54,168 bases of DNA, from the NCBI GenBank assembly GCA_030680405.1, contig JAUXVT010000005.1:1-54168 (forward strand), written 5' to 3'. Source of the DNA: Thiobacillus sp. (GTDB lineage: Bacteria > Pseudomonadota > Gammaproteobacteria > Burkholderiales > Thiobacillaceae). Positions 18,501-25,635 of the stretch are shown here, piece after piece; position 1 is the stretch's first letter, and each line of letters starts with the position of its first letter. The notes beneath the pieces were generated by a model that ran no database searches, had not been told where the DNA came from, and worked only from the letters and a program-made list of their open reading frames with translations. Made by a program: the position numbers and the translations under genes.

Positions 18501-19275
18501 GCATCTGGCCATCCCGCGCGAGGACGACAAGATCCGCTTCCGCGACGTCGTGGCGCAGCCGCGCAAGATCATTTCCTCGCCCACCTGGTCGGGGCTGGAA
18601 TCGGAACACGTGTCGTACAACGCCGGCTACACCAACGTCCACGAGCTGATCCCATGGCGCACCCTCACCGGCCGCCAGCAGTTCTACCAGGATCACCAGT
18701 GGATGCTGGACTTCGGCGAGGGCCTGTGCGTGTACAAGCCGCCAGTCGACACCAAGACGATTGCGCCGATGCTGGGCAAGAAGCCGAACGGCAACCACGA
18801 GCTGGTGCTCAACTGGATCACCCCGCACCAGAAGTGGGGCATCCACAGCACCTACACCGACAACCTGCGCATGCTCACGCTGTCGCGCGGCGGTCCCCAC
18901 GTCTGGGTGTCCGAGCCGGAGGCGAAGGAAGCCGGGCTGGTCGACAACGACTGGGTCGAGGTGTTCAACGTCAACGGCACGCTGACGGCCCGCGTGGTGG
19001 TCAGCCAGCGGGTACCCAAGGGCATGTGCCTGATGTATCACGCGCAGGAAAAGATCATCAACGTGCCGGGCGCGGAGGTGAGCGGCTTCCGCGGCGGCAT
19101 CCACAACTCGGTGACACGCACCATCACCAAGCCGACCCACATGATCGGCGGCTACGCGCAGCTGGCCTACGGCTTCAACTACTACGGCACGGTGGGTTCC
19201 AACCGCGACGAGTACGTGATCGTGCGCAAGATGAAGAAGGTGGACTGGATGGAAGGTCCGCTGGTCGAGCGCTGA
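15574..19275 (+). CDS. narG: respiratory nitrate reductase, alpha (Mo-bisMGD) subunit
   Basis: The 1,233-residue catalytic subunit reduces nitrate to nitrite on the cytoplasmic face of the membrane. The FS0 [4Fe-4S] ligands are H50, C54, C58 (HGVNCTGSC) and C93, and the molybdenum ligand D222 lies in YCDLPPASPQ. These positions agree with E. coli NarG to within one residue. No Tat signal is present beyond the vestigial N-terminus typical of NarG, so this is the membrane-bound cytoplasmic type, not periplasmic Nap. The ATG at 15574 follows AGGAG at six bases. It is followed by narH, narJ and narI in the standard order. Confidence 0.97.
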   Translation: MSHFLDRLTFFKKNIADFSNGHGVVSNEDRSWENAYRSRWQSDKVVRSTHGVNCTGSCSWKIYVKNGLITWEIQQTDYPRTRADLPNHEPRGCPRGASYSWYVYSAQRVKYPLIRGRLMEMWREARKTMDPVAAWKSISQNPEKAKRYKSVRGQGGFVRAKWDEVTEMIAAANVFTIKEYGPDRVAGFSPIPAMSMVSYAAGSRYLSLIGGTPLSFYDWYCDLPPASPQVWGEQTDVPESADWYNSTYLMVWGSNVPQTRTPDAHFYTEVRYKGTKTVAVSSDYGEMVKFGDIWLAPKQGTDAALALAMGHVILSEFHVKNRSEYFDSYCRQYNDMPMLVMLKEHEGKLIADRYLRASDLIGNMGQDNNPEWKTVLYDENTGYLVAPNGSIGFRWGQSGAWNLEMRDGYSNKEVKPQLTLLGSHDEVVEVALPYFGGDDHNELLARNLPVKVISVGGRDVRVATVYDLTLANYGVDRGLGGPNLPTSYDDDVPYTPAWAEKHCGVPRADIITVAREFADNADKTHGKSMVILGAALNHWYHNDMIYRGIINMLMMCGCIGQSGGGWAHYVGQEKLRPQTGWTPLAFALDWHRPSRQMNGTSYFYAHTSQWRHEKLAASEILSPTADKSNADYRLIDFNVRAERMGWLPSAPQLETNPLEITKAADAAGIDPVKYAVEQIKSGALKFSCEDPDNPKNFPRNLFVWRSNLLGSSGKGHEYFLKYLLGTQNAVLGPDLGELGEAKPKEVVWHDKGAEGKLDLLVTLDFRMSTTCLYSDIVLPSATWYEKDDLNTSDMHPFIHPLSEAVQPLWESKSDWEIYKTIAKKFSELAATHLGTQKDLVLTPLMHDTPSELGQSMAVRDWKKGEVDAIPGKTMPSMTVVTRDYGDTYRKFTSLGPLLTKIGNGGKGISWNTEAEVKQLAELNYTVTEEGISQGLPKIESAIDACEVILMLAPETNGQVAVKAWEALSKITGRDHTHLAIPREDDKIRFRDVVAQPRKIISSPTWSGLESEHVSYNAGYTNVHELIPWRTLTGRQQFYQDHQWMLDFGEGLCVYKPPVDTKTIAPMLGKKPNGNHELVLNWITPHQKWGIHSTYTDNLRMLTLSRGGPHVWVSEPEAKEAGLVDNDWVEVFNVNGTLTARVVVSQRVPKGMCLMYHAQEKIINVPGAEVSGFRGGIHNSVTRTITKPTHMIGGYAQLAYGFNYYGTVGSNRDEYVIVRKMKKVDWMEGPLVER

Positions 19276-19355
19276 GCAGAACGCTTTCGAGGGCAGGCGT
19301 CTCCCGCCGCCCTCACCCGCGCCACCTCTCTCCGACGCGGTTTTTTTATACAACG

Positions 19356-19377
19356 ACCAGGGGCATAACCCCCTGGT
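19356..19377 (+). other. hairpin just before the narH ribosome site
   Basis: ACCAGGGG (19356-19363) pairs with CCCCTGGT (19370-19377) around a six-base loop. It sits between narG and the narH ribosome site (AAGGAG). A T-run (about 19341-19347) precedes it, so it is not an intrinsic terminator for the plus strand. It could set relative expression of narG and narH. Confidence 0.5.
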
Positions 19378-19393
19378 AGGCAAGGAGTAAAAC

Positions 19394-20938
19394 ATGAAAG
19401 TGCGTGCGCAAATTGCCATGGTGCTGAACCTCGACAAGTGCATCGGCTGCCATACCTGCTCGATCACCTGCAAGAACGTGTGGACCTCGCGCGAAGGCAT
19501 GGAATACGTGTGGTTCAACAACGTCGAGTCGAAGCCCGGCATCGGTTATCCCAAGCAGTGGGAAAACCAGGACATATGGAACGGCGGCTGGAAACTCAAA
19601 GGCGACGGCAAGCTCGAGCCGCGTCAGGGCAGCCGGCTGAAAATCCTCGCCAACATCTTCGGCAACCCCAACCTGCCGGAAATCGACGACTACTACGAGC
19701 CCTTCACCTACGACTACCAGCACCTGCAGAAGGCACCGCTGTCCGAGACGCCGCCGACCGCGCGCCCCATCTCCGCCATCACCGGCAAGAAGATGGAGAA
19801 GATCAACTGGGGGCCCAACTGGGAAGACGATCTCGGCGGCGAGTTTTCCTCGCGCAGCCGCGACAAGAATTTCGACAACGTGCAGAAGGAAATGCACTCG
19901 ACCTTCGAAAACACCTTCCTGATGTACCTGCCGCGGCTGTGCGAACACTGCCTCAACCCGACCTGCGTTGCATCCTGTCCTTCGGGCTCGATCTACAAGC
20001 GCGAGGAAGACGGCATCGTGCTGGTCGACCAGGACAAGTGCCGCGGCTGGCGCATGTGCATCTCCGGCTGCCCGTACAAGAAGATCTACTACAACTGGAA
20101 AAGCGGCAAGGCGGAAAAGTGCATCTTCTGCTATCCGCGCATCGAGGCGGGCCAGCCCACCGTGTGCTCGGAATCCTGCGTCGGGCGCATCCGCTACCTC
20201 GGCGTGATCCTGTACGACGCCGACCGCATCGAAGAAGCCGCCAGCGTGGCCGACGAGAAGGAACTCTACGAGGCGCAGCTGAAGATTTTCCTCGACCCCA
20301 CCGACCCGGCCGTCATCGCCGCCGCGCGCGCCGAAGGCATCCCGGAAGCCTGGCTCGACGCCGCGGTGAATTCGCCGGTCTACAAGATGGCGATCGACTG
20401 GAAGATCGCCTTCCCGCTGCATCCGGAATACCGCACGCTGCCGATGGTGTGGTACGTGCCGCCGCTGTCGCCGATCCAGGCGGCCGCCGAATCCGGCAAG
20501 ATGGGGATGAACGGCATCATTCCCGATACGAAATCGCTGCGCATCCCGATCACCTATCTCGCCAACCTGCTGACCGGCGGCAAGGAAAAACCGGTGATCA
20601 CCGCGCTCGACCGCCTGCTGGCAATGCGCGCCTACATGCGCGGCAAGTCGGTGGAAGGCATCCCCAATACCGCCGCGCTCGACCAGGTGGGGCTGACCTC
20701 GGCGCAGGCCGACGAAATGTACCGCTACCTGGCCATCGCCAACTACGAGGACCGTTTCGTCATCCCCACTACTCACCGTGAAGAGACGATCAACACCTTC
20801 GAGGAAAAGTCGAGCTGCGGTTTCACCTTCGGCAACGGCTGCTCGGACGGCGTCTCCAAGCCCAGTCTGTTCGGCAACCGCAAGAATGCCGTGCCGGTCG
20901 ATCTGTCGCAGCTGCACGCCAAAAAGAAAACCGGTTAA
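19394..20938 (+). CDS. narH: respiratory nitrate reductase, beta (Fe-S) subunit
   Basis: The 514-residue electron-transfer subunit carries four Fe-S clusters. The first set is C16, C19, C22, C26 (CIGCHTCSITC). Later groups are CEHCLNPTCVASCP, CRGWRMCISGCP and CIFCYPR with CSESCVGR. The Trp in CRGW replaces a Cys and marks the [3Fe-4S] cluster typical of NarH. It passes electrons from NarI haem to NarG. The gene follows a 118-base gap with a hairpin and is 12 bases before narJ. Confidence 0.97.
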   Translation: MKVRAQIAMVLNLDKCIGCHTCSITCKNVWTSREGMEYVWFNNVESKPGIGYPKQWENQDIWNGGWKLKGDGKLEPRQGSRLKILANIFGNPNLPEIDDYYEPFTYDYQHLQKAPLSETPPTARPISAITGKKMEKINWGPNWEDDLGGEFSSRSRDKNFDNVQKEMHSTFENTFLMYLPRLCEHCLNPTCVASCPSGSIYKREEDGIVLVDQDKCRGWRMCISGCPYKKIYYNWKSGKAEKCIFCYPRIEAGQPTVCSESCVGRIRYLGVILYDADRIEEAASVADEKELYEAQLKIFLDPTDPAVIAAARAEGIPEAWLDAAVNSPVYKMAIDWKIAFPLHPEYRTLPMVWYVPPLSPIQAAAESGKMGMNGIIPDTKSLRIPITYLANLLTGGKEKPVITALDRLLAMRAYMRGKSVEGIPNTAALDQVGLTSAQADEMYRYLAIANYEDRFVIPTTHREETINTFEEKSSCGFTFGNGCSDGVSKPSLFGNRKNAVPVDLSQLHAKKKTG

Positions 20939-20950
20939 GGAGCCCACACG

Positions 20951-21619
20951 ATGAAAACCTTCAAAGTCATTTCGCTGCTGCTGTGCTACCCCGAGTCCGA
21001 CTGGCTGGCGGCACTGCCCGAACTGGAAGACGCGCTGGCGGCCGAGGCCGACTTCAACGGCGAGGCAAACGCCAGGATGGCGCCGCTGTTCGACCTGCTG
21101 CGGCAGTCCGAGCTGATCGCGCTGCAGGAAAACTACGTCGCCACCTTCGACCGCAACCCCTCGCATTCGCTGCATCTGTTCGAGCACATCCACGGCGAAT
21201 CGCGCGACCGTGGCTCAGCGATGATCAATCTGCTGGAGGAATACTGGAAGCACGACTTCGACGCCAGCGCCTCGGAGCTGCCGGATTACGTGCCGCTGTT
21301 CCTCGAATTCCTCTCGCAGTTGCCGGCCGAGGAAGCCCTCGAATTGCTGGGCGACGCCGTGCACGTGCTCGCCACCATCGGCCGCAAGCTCGACGCCAAC
21401 GGCAGCCCGTATGCCACCGCATTCCAGCTGCTGGAAGCGCTGTCGCCGGTGGCGGCGCAGGAACTGGCCGAGCCGCCGGTGCGCGACATGGACGAGGCGA
21501 TGGAGATGTTCGGCCCGTCGGTCGACGGCGTCGAACCTTTAATGAATCCCGGCCCGCAGGTGTCGGTGGTGCAGATGCCGACTTCGCGCCGGCAGGCGGC
21601 CGCCGCGACTACGCATTGA
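20951..21619 (+). CDS. narJ: nitrate reductase assembly chaperone NarJ
   Basis: The 222-residue acidic, helical protein is the dedicated chaperone that helps insert the molybdenum cofactor and Fe-S cluster into NarG and times docking to NarI. Family motifs include LLCYPESDWL near the N-terminus and the HSLHLFEHIHGESRDRG segment near 74-90. The ribosome site AAGGAG overlaps the end of narH. The last 20 residues are Ala/Thr-rich and poorly conserved. Confidence 0.93.
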   Translation: MKTFKVISLLLCYPESDWLAALPELEDALAAEADFNGEANARMAPLFDLLRQSELIALQENYVATFDRNPSHSLHLFEHIHGESRDRGSAMINLLEEYWKHDFDASASELPDYVPLFLEFLSQLPAEEALELLGDAVHVLATIGRKLDANGSPYATAFQLLEALSPVAAQELAEPPVRDMDEAMEMFGPSVDGVEPLMNPGPQVSVVQMPTSRRQAAAATTH

Positions 21620-21646
21620 ATGCATTGATTTCTGGAGGATCGGAAA

Positions 21647-22330
21647 ATGTCCTACTCGCAAACTTTCCTGTTCGGGATCTACCCCTACATCGCCCTGACG
21701 GTATTCCTGCTCGGCAGCCTGATCCGCTTCGACCGCGAGCAGTACACGTGGAAGAGCGATTCGTCGCAGCTGCTCAAGCGCGGCCAGCTGCGGCTGGGCA
21801 GCAACCTGTTCCACATCGGCGTGCTGTTCCTGTTCTTCGGCCACTTCGTCGGCATGCTGACGCCGCACTTCGTCTACGAGCCTTTCCTCAGCTCCGGCGC
21901 CAAGCAGGTCATGGCCATGGTCTCGGGCGGCACCGCCGGCGTGCTGGCGTTCATCGGCATCTCGCTGCTGCTGCACCGCCGGCTGACCGAGCCGCGCATC
22001 CGCGCCACGTCGAAAACCAGCGACATCCTGATCCTGCTGCTGCTGTGGCTGCAACTTCTGCTCGGCCTGGCGACCATCCCGCTGTCGGCGCAGCATCTGG
22101 ACGGCAGCATGATGGTCCGGCTGGCCGAGTGGGCGCAGCGCATCGTCACCTTCCGCGGCGGCGCGGTCGAACTGCTGGAAGGCGCGGGCTGGGTGTTCAA
22201 GACCCACCTGTTCCTCGGCATGACGATCTTCCTCGTCTTCCCGTTCACCCGTCTGGTGCATGTGTGGAGCGGCTTTGCCGCAACGACCTACGTGGTCCGC
22301 GCCTGGCAGCTCGTGCGTCCCCGTGGCTGA
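21647..22330 (+). CDS. narI: respiratory nitrate reductase, gamma (cytochrome b) subunit
   Basis: The 227-residue membrane protein has five hydrophobic helices and oxidises quinol at the periplasmic side. The four haem-b ligands fall exactly at the E. coli positions: H56 and H66 (HIGVLFLFFGHF), H187 and H205 (HLFLGMTIFL to VHVWSG). It anchors NarGH to the inner membrane. The gene is 27 bases after narJ and 34 bases before the SQR-like gene, which is probably cotranscribed. Confidence 0.96.
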   Translation: MSYSQTFLFGIYPYIALTVFLLGSLIRFDREQYTWKSDSSQLLKRGQLRLGSNLFHIGVLFLFFGHFVGMLTPHFVYEPFLSSGAKQVMAMVSGGTAGVLAFIGISLLLHRRLTEPRIRATSKTSDILILLLLWLQLLLGLATIPLSAQHLDGSMMVRLAEWAQRIVTFRGGAVELLEGAGWVFKTHLFLGMTIFLVFPFTRLVHVWSGFAATTYVVRAWQLVRPRG

Positions 22331-22364
22331 AGCAGCGTGACCCCAACTGAAAGAGGAGACTGAA

Positions 22365-23921
22365 ATGACGCATGTTGTCATCCTGGGTGCCGGCATCGCA
22401 GGCGTGTCTGCGGCCTACGCACTGAAATCCAAACTGGGCCCGCGCGACGAGGTCACGGTGGTGTCGGACAAGCCGTACTTCCATTTCGTGCCGTCGAATC
22501 CGTGGGTTGCCATGGGCTGGCGCGAGCGGTCCGACATCGCCTTCCCGATCGGGCCCTATCTCGAATCGCGCGGCATCAAGTTCATCCACAGCGGCGTCAA
22601 GCGCATCCAGCCCGACGTCATCCAGGTCGATCTGGATAACGGCGACGTGCTGTTCTACGACTATCTGCTGATCGCCACCGGCGCGACCGGCATGACCGAC
22701 GAGGTTCCCGGGCTGGCCGAGCACACCCATTCGGTGATCCACGTCGACCAGGCCGAGCGTGCTCTCGCGGCGTATCGCGAATTCGTGCGGCATCCCGGAC
22801 CGATCGTGGTGGGCGCGGCGCCGGGCGCAAGCGTGCTGGGGCCGATCTACGAATACGCCTTTCTGGTCGACGCCGACCTCAAGCGGCGCAACATCCGTGA
22901 GCGGGTGTCGATCACCCTGGTGACGCCCGAACCCTGGCCCGGCCACCTCGGGCTCGGCGGCGAAGGCGCCAGCCGCGGCGCGGTGACCGCCGCGCTGGTC
23001 GACACCAAAATCAGCGTGATCTGCAACGCCCGCACGCTGCGCGTCGACAAGGACACCATCCATGTGGTCGAGCTCGACGCCGCCGGCAACGAAAAGCAGA
23101 CCCACGCCCTGCCCTATGCCTATTCGGTGTACTGGCCCGCCTTCGGCGGCGTACCAGGGGTGCGCAACTCGCCTGGGCTGGTCAACGAGCGTGGGCTGGT
23201 GGTGGTGGACGAATACCTGCGCAACCCGGACTACCCCAATGTGTTCGCCCTCGGCGCCTGCGTGGCGCAGCCGGCGGTGGACAAGACGCCGGTACCGGTG
23301 AGCGCACCCGACTCGGTGTATTCGATCCAGAAGGCCGGCGAGATCGTGGTGCAGAACATCCTGGCCCAGATCGGCGACGCGCCGCTGACGAGCTACGTGC
23401 CGCAGCGCGCCAAGTGGCTGTCCGACATGGGCAACACGGGCGCCGCCTATTTGTCGGAACCGCAGGTGCCGCTGCGCGACATCAACTGGATGCGCCAGGG
23501 ACGCTGGGTACACCAGGCCAAGGTCGATTTCGAAAAATATTTCGTCAACAAGATCCGGCTGCAGCCTGCAGACCAGGCCCCTTCGGCTGCCTCACGGATT
23601 GCCAGCGTGATGAGCCGGGTGCTGGCGGAACAGGGTGGCATGCAGGCACCCGCGCCCATGACGCCCCCGTGGGGCGGCGGTAAGCCGCTGGAAATCCGCC
23701 TGCCGCAGGATCCCTGCATCGAACTGCGGGCGCTCGCCAAATCGCTGGGGCGCGAGCCCAACGCGCTGGCAGCCGAGTTGCTGGCCGCCGCGGTATCCGA
23801 CGCCAAGTCCTATCTGAGCGAGGCCGGCGTCGAGGCGATGGCGCTCTCGCGGCGCGAACTGCTGGTGGAAGAACTGCCGGAACGCCAGCCCGGCGTGGAG
23901 TTCCACGGCGGCGGCACCTGA
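22365..23921 (+). CDS. SQR-like FAD oxidoreductase lacking the usual redox cysteines
   Basis: The 518-residue flavoprotein has the Rossmann FAD motif GAGIAG (8-13), the FVPSNPWVA segment (41-49) shared with sulfide:quinone reductases, and the second motif IATGATG (103-109). In SQRs the segments aligned to HSVIHVDQAE and GASVLGPIYE carry Cys (usually SVC and ASC); here they are I125 and V157. Only C299 remains near the third position. About 100 extra residues follow the flavoprotein fold. It directly follows narI after a GAGGAG ribosome site, so it should be made with nitrate reductase. Without the cysteine pair it probably does not oxidise sulfide by the standard route; a quinone- or NADH-linked role is possible. 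Confidence 0.75.
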   Translation: MTHVVILGAGIAGVSAAYALKSKLGPRDEVTVVSDKPYFHFVPSNPWVAMGWRERSDIAFPIGPYLESRGIKFIHSGVKRIQPDVIQVDLDNGDVLFYDYLLIATGATGMTDEVPGLAEHTHSVIHVDQAERALAAYREFVRHPGPIVVGAAPGASVLGPIYEYAFLVDADLKRRNIRERVSITLVTPEPWPGHLGLGGEGASRGAVTAALVDTKISVICNARTLRVDKDTIHVVELDAAGNEKQTHALPYAYSVYWPAFGGVPGVRNSPGLVNERGLVVVDEYLRNPDYPNVFALGACVAQPAVDKTPVPVSAPDSVYSIQKAGEIVVQNILAQIGDAPLTSYVPQRAKWLSDMGNTGAAYLSEPQVPLRDINWMRQGRWVHQAKVDFEKYFVNKIRLQPADQAPSAASRIASVMSRVLAEQGGMQAPAPMTPPWGGGKPLEIRLPQDPCIELRALAKSLGREPNALAAELLAAAVSDAKSYLSEAGVEAMALSRRELLVEELPERQPGVEFHGGGT

Positions 23922-23975
23922 TCTGAGCGCAATCGCCGCAGGACTTTATGAATCGAAGCACTGGAGGATCCAAAC

Positions 23976-24296
23976 ATGAGCACCGACCTGCCCGAACGCG
24001 ATGCCGAGGGCTATCTGATCGAGCCCGGAGACTGGAACGAGGACGTGGCCAAAGCTTTGGCCCAGGAAGAGAATATCCAGCTCAACGACGACCACTGGGA
24101 TGTCATTCGTTTCATTCGTGACTACTATGAAGAACGCCAGGTCGCGGCCGATGCCCGTTTCGTCATCAAGCATCTGGCCGAACGCATGGGGAAGGACGCA
24201 CACAAGAAACTGTTCGAACTGTTTCCCTACGGCTATGTGAAGCAGGCCTGCAAAATTTCCGGTATGCGGCGGCCACGGGCCTGGAGCACGGGTTGA
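23976..24296 (+). CDS. DsrC/TusE-family sulfur-carrier-like protein
   Basis: The 106-residue protein has the DsrC fold pattern: a DAEGYLIEPGDWNEDVA start, DDHWDVIRFIRDYY (38-51) and the C-terminal LFPYGYVKQACKISG. True DsrC has two C-terminal Cys eleven residues apart. Here the inner one is C92 but position 103 is Trp, so the swinging penultimate Cys is lost. TusE keeps the penultimate Cys, so this is neither. It may be a regulatory or structural member of the family. It lies 54 bases after the SQR-like gene with a GGAGG ribosome site. The pair at the end of the nar operon hints at a joint function. Confidence 0.82.
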   Translation: MSTDLPERDAEGYLIEPGDWNEDVAKALAQEENIQLNDDHWDVIRFIRDYYEERQVAADARFVIKHLAERMGKDAHKKLFELFPYGYVKQACKISGMRRPRAWSTG

Positions 24297-24373
24297 TCCG
24301 GCCCTATTGATTCTCGGCCCGACTAAAACTTGAATTTCGTCACACCGTACGATTCCTCACAAGGTGAGCATCA

Positions 24374-24484
24374 ATGAGTTTTCAAAAAATCTTTGAAAGA
24401 AGCGAAAACAGAGCTGTATTCATCGCGGTGTTGATCTTCATCATTTTCCATTTCGGAATGCTCTACCTGTTCAAAATCTTGTAG
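24374..24484 (+). CDS. 36-residue single-helix membrane protein
   Basis: An ATG at 24374, seven bases after AAGGTGA, opens a 36-codon frame ending in TAG. The product has a charged N-terminus (KIFERSENR) and one hydrophobic stretch, about residues 14-33 (AVFIAVLIFIIFHFGMLYLF). The size and design recall the small accessory subunits of respiratory oxidases, but I do not recognise it. It precedes a 121-residue membrane protein and norCB, so it may belong to the nitric oxide reductase unit. The ribosome site and clean helix support a real gene. Confidence 0.55.
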   Translation: MSFQKIFERSENRAVFIAVLIFIIFHFGMLYLFKIL

Positions 24485-24672
24485 TCATTTCACTTGATTC
24501 AGTGTGGTGGAAACGCGCATGGCAATTACGAATTTCGTTATCCGGGTCGGCGAAATTGTCATGCGAGTTTTTTTTACCCCGGCGCTCTTTCGGGGCTTCC
24601 TTAATGAATGCGCTTGTGCGCCTGCCAGACTCCACCTGGCTACCGAAGAACGCTTGTAAAAAGGAACAACAA

Positions 24673-25038
24673 ATGATCGAGCCTGTTGCGTTGAAAGACT
24701 TCTTCCTCACTTTTTTCTCTGCCGCCATGGTGATCATGACCGGCGGGTTGTATGCCCTGCTGTTCGCTTACGCCCGCCTCAAGCACCGACCCGGGTTCAT
24801 GCTGCTGGCCTACACCGCCTACCTTGGCCTGTTCATCTCGGTGCTGGCTCTGGCTTTTGCCGCCAATCTGTTCAACAACAATTTCTGGACCGTCATCGTC
24901 CTCCTCATGCTCATAGGCTATCTGCTCGCCCCCCACGCCATCTGGCATTTGTGTGTCGGCACGCATCGGGATGAAGAGACCGACGAGGCTGAGCCCATCA
25001 AAGTTTTTTCAACTGTAGTTAAATCAAAGGGGGTATGA
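24673..25038 (+). CDS. three-helix membrane protein preceding norCB
   Basis: The 121-residue protein has three hydrophobic segments (about 9-33, 39-64 and 70-94) and an acidic tail (HRDEETDEAEP). The start at 24673 follows AAAGGAAC. An upstream extension of the frame looks non-coding. Its stop overlaps the first possible norC ATG (ATGA), so it is translationally coupled to norC and likely works with nitric oxide reductase, for example in assembly. It is shorter than NorE (about 180 residues, more helices), and I could not assign it to a named family. Confidence 0.7.
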   Translation: MIEPVALKDFFLTFFSAAMVIMTGGLYALLFAYARLKHRPGFMLLAYTAYLGLFISVLALAFAANLFNNNFWTVIVLLMLIGYLLAPHAIWHLCVGTHRDEETDEAEPIKVFSTVVKSKGV

Positions 25039-25634
25039 CCATGTCACAAGATATTTGGTGGGCGTCTGAATCCTTTTGGCGGAAAAACGCCATCTGGATC
25101 ACGGCAGGCTCGTTCATTGTCCTTATTTTTCTCACTTTCGACACGGTGGATCAGATCACGGCGGGCGGCAAGCGGGTGCCAGCCTACTCGGCGATCAACC
25201 ACCGGATCAGCTACGTGTTCGACGAGAAGCGCAATTTCCAGGTGCCGGTGATCGGCGTCGAGGAACCGCTGTTCGGCAAGAAACTGACCGAGCAGGAAGC
25301 GGCGGCCCTGGTCAGCCATGGCAAGCTCACCACCCAGGCGAAAAACTGCATGAATTGCCACACCCTGCTCGGCAACGGCGCCTACTACGCACCCGACCTC
25401 ACCAAGTCGTGGCTCGATCCGTCCTGGGGATCGAAAGAAGTGCGCGAACAACAGATGGTTGAGTTCCTCATGAACCCTCAGGATCGCCTACACAACGGCC
25501 TGGGACGCAGGATGCCGAATCTGGGCATTACCGAGCCGGAAGCACGAGCCACTGTGGCTTTCCTGAAATGGATGTCGTCGATTGACACCAACGGCTTCCC
25601 TGCCAATTTCAAACCCATTGATCAGGAGAATTGA
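25035..25634 (+). CDS. norC: nitric oxide reductase cytochrome c subunit
   Basis: The 199-residue protein has one N-terminal membrane anchor (about 18-36) and a periplasmic haem-c domain with CMNCH (C105, C108, H109) followed by TLLGNGAYYAPDL, the standard NorC signature. A Met in GRRMPNLG is the likely sixth ligand. It takes electrons from periplasmic carriers and passes them to NorB. A second ATG at 25041 (MSQD) is an equally good start. The stop lies one base from the norB ATG (TGAGATG). Confidence 0.95.
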   Translation: MTMSQDIWWASESFWRKNAIWITAGSFIVLIFLTFDTVDQITAGGKRVPAYSAINHRISYVFDEKRNFQVPVIGVEEPLFGKKLTEQEAAALVSHGKLTTQAKNCMNCHTLLGNGAYYAPDLTKSWLDPSWGSKEVREQQMVEFLMNPQDRLHNGLGRRMPNLGITEPEARATVAFLKWMSSIDTNGFPANFKPIDQEN

Positions 25635-25635
25635 G

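Noticed and set aside
17512-19542. 676-codon open frame on the minus strand
   Set aside because: It lies opposite narG and narH, has no motif and the composition of an antisense frame.
22365-23921. Functional sulfide:quinone reductase
   Set aside because: The two Cys positions needed for the sulfide-oxidising cycle are Ile and Val, so the plain name sqr would mislead.
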